Source: Melioribacteraceae bacterium (lineage in GTDB: Bacteria; Bacteroidota; Ignavibacteria; Ignavibacteriales; Melioribacteraceae). From it: DNA of 9,384 nt. The notes below the pieces were generated by a model. It had not been told where the DNA came from. It saw only the letters and a list, made by a program, of their open reading frames with translations, and searched no databases. The translations under genes and the position numbers were made by a program. Location: assembly GCA_027858595.1 (NCBI GenBank), contig JAQICK010000123.1:1-9384 (forward strand). Reading direction: 5' to 3'. Positions 6,112 through 9,384 of this stretch are shown here, piece after piece; the stretch's first letter is position 1; each line of letters starts with the position of its first letter.

Positions 6112-7090
6112 ATAGTTTAAATTTTTCTTCATTTTGAACATACCACTCATACGCCTTCTTTATACCATCTTCCAAACTAGTTGTATGCTTCCAGCCAAGT
6201 TTGTGAAGTCGGGTAACATCCATTAATTTTCTAGATGTTCCATCTGGTTTTGTTGTATCGTATTTTATTGTTCCTTCAAAGCCAACAACTTTTTTAATTA
6301 TTTCAACTAATTCAGCTATTGTTAAATCTTTGCCGGTGCCAACGTTTATATGCGTTAAATTATTGTCATATAAATCTTTTGCATTTACTTTATCCATAAG
6401 ATAATATATTGCATCTGCAAGATCCTCAACGTATAAAAACTCTCGTTTCGGAGTCCCTGTCCCCCAAACTATAACTTCTGACCGCTGACCGCTGACCGCT
6501 GAAATCTGCTCTTTAGCTTCATGGATTTTACGAATTAGAGCTGGTAGAACGTGTGATGTTTCAAGATTGTAATTATCAAATGGCCCGTACATGTTAGTAG
6601 GCATAATTGAGAAGAAGTTAGAACCATATTGTTTGTAGTAACTTTCACAAAGTTTAATTCCAGCTATTTTTGCTATTGCATAGGGCTCGTTTGTGTATTC
6701 TAAATAATCTGAGAGTAAATATTCTTCCTTAAGTGGTTGAGGTGCCAATTTGGGATAAATACACGAACTACCTAAAAATAATAATTTTTCAACTCCATAT
6801 TTATGAGCAGAATGGATAATGTTTGCTTCAATCATTAGGTTCTCATATAGAAATTCTGCTCGGTAAGTATTGTTTGCAAGAATACCACCAACTTTTGCAG
6901 CAGCAACAATTACTAGTTCTGGTTTTTCAACTTTAAAGAAATCATCAACTTCTTTTTGATTGGTTAAATCAAACCCGGGGAAGTCTCTTGTTACAATATT
7001 TGTATAACCTTCCAATTGGTATTTACGGGTAATTGCTGAGCCAACCATTCCAGTGTGACCAGCTATGTATAGTTTTTTGTTTTTATTCAT
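6110..7090 (-). CDS. fcl: GDP-L-fucose synthase with a small repeat-derived insertion
   Basis: A 326-residue bifunctional epimerase/reductase converting GDP-4-keto-6-deoxy-mannose to GDP-L-fucose with NADPH. Numbering from the ATG at 7090: GHTGMVGSAI (11-20) is the Rossmann motif, AAAKVGGI (63-70), LGSSCIYP (106-113) holds the catalytic Ser and Cys, YAIAK (137-141) is the Tyr/Lys pair, and SHVLPAL (179-185) carries the conserved His. An in-frame TTG at 7102 would add four residues, but the ATG gives the usual family N-terminus (MNKNKKLYIAGHTG). Residues about 195-204 (ISAVSGQRSE) are an extra loop encoded by a heptamer repeat, just before VIVWGTGTPKREF. Catalytic residues are intact, so activity is likely. 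The gene starts 29 bases after the decarboxylase gene, and its TAG stop abuts the inverted repeat of the four-helix-bundle unit. Confidence 0.94.
   Translation of the reverse strand: MNKNKKLYIAGHTGMVGSAITRKYQLEGYTNIVTRDFPGFDLTNQKEVDDFFKVEKPELVIVAAAKVGGILANNTYRAEFLYENLMIEANIIHSAHKYGVEKLLFLGSSCIYPKLAPQPLKEEYLLSDYLEYTNEPYAIAKIAGIKLCESYYKQYGSNFFSIMPTNMYGPFDNYNLETSHVLPALIRKIHEAKEQISAVSGQRSEVIVWGTGTPKREFLYVEDLADAIYYLMDKVNAKDLYDNNLTHINVGTGKDLTIAELVEIIKKVVGFEGTIKYDTTKPDGTSRKLMDVTRLHKLGWKHTTSLEDGIKKAYEWYVQNEEKFKL
6478..6502 (+). repeat. Perfect 7-bp tandem repeat inside fcl (3 units plus 4 bases)
   Basis: CTGACCG is repeated three times without error, followed by CTGA. The unit differs by one base from the CTGAACG unit of the other arrays. 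On the coding strand it is read as the SAVSGQRS segment of Fcl, an extra loop between EAKEQ and EVIVWG, and keeps the frame. Perfect repetition suggests this array is the youngest or the one most prone to copy-number change. Confidence 0.8.
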
Positions 7091-7119
7091 GATAATTCTC
7101 AACTAAAAATGTTTAACTT

Positions 7120-8064
7120 TTATTGTCCTTCTACTTTGTTTCTAAAATATTCCAATGTCCTTTTTAATCCTTCAGAACGGTTAACTTTTGGCTCCCATCC
7201 AAGAATTGTTTTTGCTCGTGTAATATCTGGCCTACGTACTTTGGGGTCATCGGTTGGTAAGTCTTTGTATACAATTTCACTTTTGCTGCCAATAAGTTTT
7301 TTTACTTCTTCAGCAAATTGTTTTATTGTTATTTCTTCTGGGTTACCAATATTTACTGGATTTGTTTCTTTTGACATGAGTAATTTAAAAATTCCATCAA
7401 CTAAGTCATCAACATAACAGAAACTTCGTGTTTGTGAACCATCACCAAAAATAGTAATGTCTTCCCCTTTTAAGGCTTGAGAAACAAACGCTGGTAATGC
7501 ACGCCCATCATTTAATCTCATTCTTGGTCCATAAGTATTAAAAATTCTAACTATTCTGGTTTCTACACCATGATAACGATGATAAGCCATTGTCATGGCT
7601 TCCGAGAATCTTTTTGCTTCATCGTAAACCCCTCGTGGACCTATTGGATTTACATTACCCCAATAATCTTCAGATTGAGGATGTATCTCTGGATCTCCAT
7701 AAACCTCAGATGTAGAGGCAATAATTACTCTAGCTTTTTTTTCTAATGCTAAGCCTAGAATATTATGTGTTCCTAGTGAGCTTACTTTCAAAGTCTGTAT
7801 AGGCAATTCAAGATAATCAATTGGACTCGCGGGAGAAGCAAAATGAAGTATATAATCAATCTTACCAGGAACATGAATGAAGTTTGTCACATCGTGTTTA
7901 ATAAATTTAAAATTATCATTTCCAAATAAATGCTCAATGTTATCCAAACTACCTGTTAATAAATTATCAATACAGATGACCTTGATATTGTTCTCAATTA
8001 GTTTTTCACATAAGTGTGAGCCAAGAAACCCAGCCCCACCGGTTACAACTGCTGTTTTGTTCAT
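7120..8064 (-). CDS. UDP-glucuronate decarboxylase (UDP-xylose synthase)
   Basis: A 314-residue SDR that oxidises and decarboxylates UDP-glucuronic acid and re-reduces the 4-keto intermediate to UDP-xylose with bound NAD. Features: TGGAGFLGSHLCEKL (8-22), DNLLTGSLDNI (33-43), HFASPASPIDY (74-84), which is distinctive for this family, the STSE catalytic segment (117-120) followed by VYGDP, GPRGVYDEAKRFSEA (142-156) with Y147 and K151, and RIFNTYGPRM with NDGRALPAF after it. The length fits the soluble bacterial form, without the membrane domain of plant and animal enzymes or the formyltransferase domain of ArnA. The ATG overlaps the stop of the UDP-glucose dehydrogenase remnant as ATGA, the trace of an older ugd-decarboxylase operon. 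Its substrate must now come from a ugd gene elsewhere. Confidence 0.94.
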   Translation of the reverse strand: MNKTAVVTGGAGFLGSHLCEKLIENNIKVICIDNLLTGSLDNIEHLFGNDNFKFIKHDVTNFIHVPGKIDYILHFASPASPIDYLELPIQTLKVSSLGTHNILGLALEKKARVIIASTSEVYGDPEIHPQSEDYWGNVNPIGPRGVYDEAKRFSEAMTMAYHRYHGVETRIVRIFNTYGPRMRLNDGRALPAFVSQALKGEDITIFGDGSQTRSFCYVDDLVDGIFKLLMSKETNPVNIGNPEEITIKQFAEEVKKLIGSKSEIVYKDLPTDDPKVRRPDITRAKTILGWEPKVNRSEGLKRTLEYFRNKVEGQ

Positions 8065-8219
8065 CTTTGTCTTTTCCCTATTCTGTATTGATTAAAACCA
8101 ATTTCTCTAATTTTAGCTTGATTTAAAATATTTCTTCCATCATAAATGTGAGCTGGCTTTCTCATGCTATCGTATAATTCTTTATATAAATCCCACTCAG
8201 TCATAATTGCAACAGCATC
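8061..8219 (-). pseudogene. 3' remnant of UDP-glucose 6-dehydrogenase (last 52 residues)
   Basis: The frame ending in TGA at 8063-8061 encodes DAVAIMTEWDLYKE, then KPAHIYDGRNIL, then a tail with IREIGFNQYRIGK. These match the C-terminal UDP-binding domain and end of UDP-glucose/GDP-mannose dehydrogenases (family pattern DA-A-I-TEW-, KPA-I-DGRN, IGF---IGK). The N-terminal NAD domain, catalytic Cys and central domain are all missing. Between KEL and YDSM about five residues appear to be lost compared with the usual spacing. The stop overlaps the decarboxylase start, which fits a former ugd-decarboxylase pair. Upstream the frame runs straight into a different protein remnant, so a deletion fused the two genes. 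The identity is confident; the exact breakpoint is approximate. Confidence 0.8.
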
Positions 8220-8402
8220 AATTGTGTTTTTATATTTAGATGTTTCTAGCCATCACCAATCATTTTTTGACTTATTATGTAAATATACTTTGTCATCAAA
8301 GCTTTTTCCAACTAAAATTTCTGTTAAGTTCGAGTCTATAAACTCGAATGAGGTGGTAACTAATACTTTTTTATATAATTCAATTTTATTTTTAAATCTG
8401 GT
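8220..8402 (-). pseudogene. 5' remnant of a LegB-like NAD-dependent nucleotide-sugar dehydratase
   Basis: In the same frame as the dehydrogenase remnant, and following an in-frame TAA at 8405-8403, about 60 codons read as the decayed beginning of an extended SDR. KKVLVT, F-I-SNLTEILVGK and HNKSKNDW-WLETSKYKN correspond to the LegB-type N-terminus (KKVLVTG-GGFIGS-LTE-LV, then H-NS-NDWGWLE). The Rossmann glycines are lost (TSFEFIDS in place of GxGGFIGS) and a TGA at 8255-8253 stands where the family has Gly between the two Trp residues. No ATG start is left. LegB and related 4,6-dehydratases act on UDP-GlcNAc-type sugars in legionaminic-acid and similar pathways, so an older surface-sugar gene was probably deleted here. 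The family call rests on visual alignment only. Confidence 0.6.
8329..8348. repeat. Perfect 7-bp inverted repeat in the dehydratase remnant
   Basis: TTCGAGT and ACTCGAA flank a 6-base loop. The hairpin falls exactly on the ruined Rossmann glycine motif of the remnant. No T-run follows on either strand, so it does not look like an intrinsic terminator. Confidence 0.5.
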
Positions 8403-8430
8403 TTAAATATGAATTTCTCTATTAAGGAAT

Positions 8431-9384
8431 TTAATATCTATAATACTCAGGTTTATAAGGACCATCAACAGTAACACCAATGTACTTGGCTTGCTCTTCT
8501 GTTAAAGTATCCAACTCAACACCTATTTTTGCTAAGTGTAACATTGCAACTTTTTCATCCAAGTGTTTAGGTAACATATAAACTTTATTTTCATATCTTT
8601 CTGGATGTAACCAAAGTTCTAGCTGTGCTAACACTTGATTTGTAAATGAGTTTGACATTACAAACGATGGATGTCCAGTTGCGCAACCAAGATTTACAAG
8701 TCTTCCCTCAGCTAAAAGAATAATTTCTTTACCTTCTATTGTGTACATATCAACTTGTGGTTTTATTGTGTCTTTTGTGTCGCCATAATTATTATTCAAC
8801 CAAGCCATGTCTATTTCATTATCGAAGTGACCAATGTTACAAACAACAGCTTTATCTTTTAGTTTTCTAAATGCTGATTCTGTTACAATGTCTTTATTTC
8901 CAGTTGTAGTTACAATAATATCTGCTTCTGGAATAGCGTTTAAGAATTTCTTTACTTCAAATCCTTCCATTGCTGCTTGCAAAGCACAAATTGGATCAAC
9001 TTCAGAAACTATAACACTAACACCAGCACTGCGTAATGATTGAGCTGAGCCTTTACCAACATCACCATATCCAGCAACAAGACCAACTTTACCAGCCATC
9101 ATTAAATCAGTTGCTCTGCGTAATGCATCAACCAATGATTCACGACATCCGTATTTGTTGTCAAATTTAGATTTTGTTACAGAGTCATTAACATTTATTG
9201 CTGGTATTGGAAGTGTACCATTCTCAACTCTATCATATAATCTGTGAACTCCAGTTGTTGTTTCTTCAGAAAGGCCTTTAACATTTTTTGCAAGTTCTGG
9301 ATATCTATCAAGAACCATGTTTGTTAAATCTCCACCCTCATCAAGAATTAAATTTAATGGTTTGGTCTCTTCACCGAAAAATAT
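8431..9384 (-). CDS. ahcY: S-adenosyl-L-homocysteine hydrolase, 5' end outside the window
   Basis: The visible 317 residues cover the NAD-binding and C-terminal parts of a cytoplasmic enzyme of about 430-470 residues that splits S-adenosylhomocysteine to adenosine and homocysteine in the methyl cycle. The frame is open to the right edge and starts there with IFFGEETKP, then LILDEGGDLTNMV, ISEETTTGVHRLY-type sequence (GLSEETTTGVHRLYDR), INVNDSVTKSKFDNKYGCRE with the NAD-linked Lys and Asp, GYGDVGKG (about 105-112), TTGNKDIVT, and CNIGHFDNEID. The C-terminus GPYKPEYYRY is the family hallmark in which Lys and Tyr reach into the neighbouring subunit. An internal ATG at 9318 is not the true start. 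It is a housekeeping gene on the same strand as the sugar genes but separated from them by the pseudogene. Confidence 0.97.
   Translation of the reverse strand: MFFGEETKPLNLILDEGGDLTNMVLDRYPELAKNVKGLSEETTTGVHRLYDRVENGTLPIPAINVNDSVTKSKFDNKYGCRESLVDALRRATDLMMAGKVGLVAGYGDVGKGSAQSLRSAGVSVIVSEVDPICALQAAMEGFEVKKFLNAIPEADIIVTTTGNKDIVTESAFRKLKDKAVVCNIGHFDNEIDMAWLNNNYGDTKDTIKPQVDMYTIEGKEIILLAEGRLVNLGCATGHPSFVMSNSFTNQVLAQLELWLHPERYENKVYMLPKHLDEKVAMLHLAKIGVELDTLTEEQAKYIGVTVDGPYKPEYYRY

Noticed and set aside
7091..7102. TTG start for fcl four codons upstream of the ATG
   Set aside because: The ATG at 7090 gives the usual family N-terminus, and TTG start codons are less common.
8253..8255. TGA where Gly is expected (DW-TGA-WLE), as in bacteria that read TGA as glycine
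   Set aside because: TGA ends several intact genes here in normal ATGA overlaps (pseF, the synthase), and the remnant has also lost its Rossmann glycines and most of both genes, so it is decay and not recoding.
8164..8406. 80-codon plus-strand open frame in the ahcY-decarboxylase gap
   Set aside because: It is antisense to the two recognisable protein remnants on the minus strand and shows no recognisable domain.

Overview
This window is an AT-rich bacterial stretch in which every supported gene lies on the minus strand, so transcription runs from the right edge (9384) to the left (1). The gene content, low GC, stand-alone four-helix-bundle gene and short degenerate repeats fit a member of the Bacteroidota/Ignavibacteriota/Chlorobi area. 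That placement is an impression from protein style, not a proven assignment. No rRNA, tRNA, CRISPR array or transposase was seen.

Layout in transcription order. (1) 9384-8431: S-adenosylhomocysteine hydrolase (ahcY), cut at its 5' end by the window edge; this is a housekeeping gene. (2) 8402-8061: a chimeric pseudogene. A decayed N-terminal piece of a LegB-like nucleotide-sugar dehydratase is joined in frame to the last 52 residues of a UDP-glucose 6-dehydrogenase, whose stop codon overlaps the next start. (3) 8064-7120: UDP-glucuronate decarboxylase (UDP-xylose synthase). (4) 7090-6110: GDP-L-fucose synthase (fcl). (5) 6068-5697: a small four-helix-bundle protein of the 23S rRNA intervening-sequence type, bounded by inverted repeats. 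(6) 5601-4471: GDP-mannose 4,6-dehydratase (gmd). (7) 4449-249: a nonulosonic-acid block of pseB, pseF, an RmlD-like reductase, a NeuB/PseI-type synthase and a GNAT acetyltransferase. The last four genes overlap each other by 4, 14 and 4 bases.

The genes together make activated sugars for surface glycans (O-antigen, capsule or glycoprotein). Gmd and Fcl convert GDP-mannose to GDP-L-fucose. The decarboxylase makes UDP-xylose from UDP-glucuronate, but the dehydrogenase that normally supplies UDP-glucuronate survives here only as a fragment. The left block looks like a pseudaminic-acid-type pathway, but PseC and PseG are absent from the window and an SDR reductase sits in their place. The pathway is therefore either completed outside the window or a variant.

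The most unusual structure is a family of degenerate 7-bp tandem repeats (consensus CTGAACG/CTGACCG) found at four places. Two copies flank the four-helix-bundle gene as an inverted pair. The other two lie inside gmd and fcl, where they are translated as in-frame peptide insertions.
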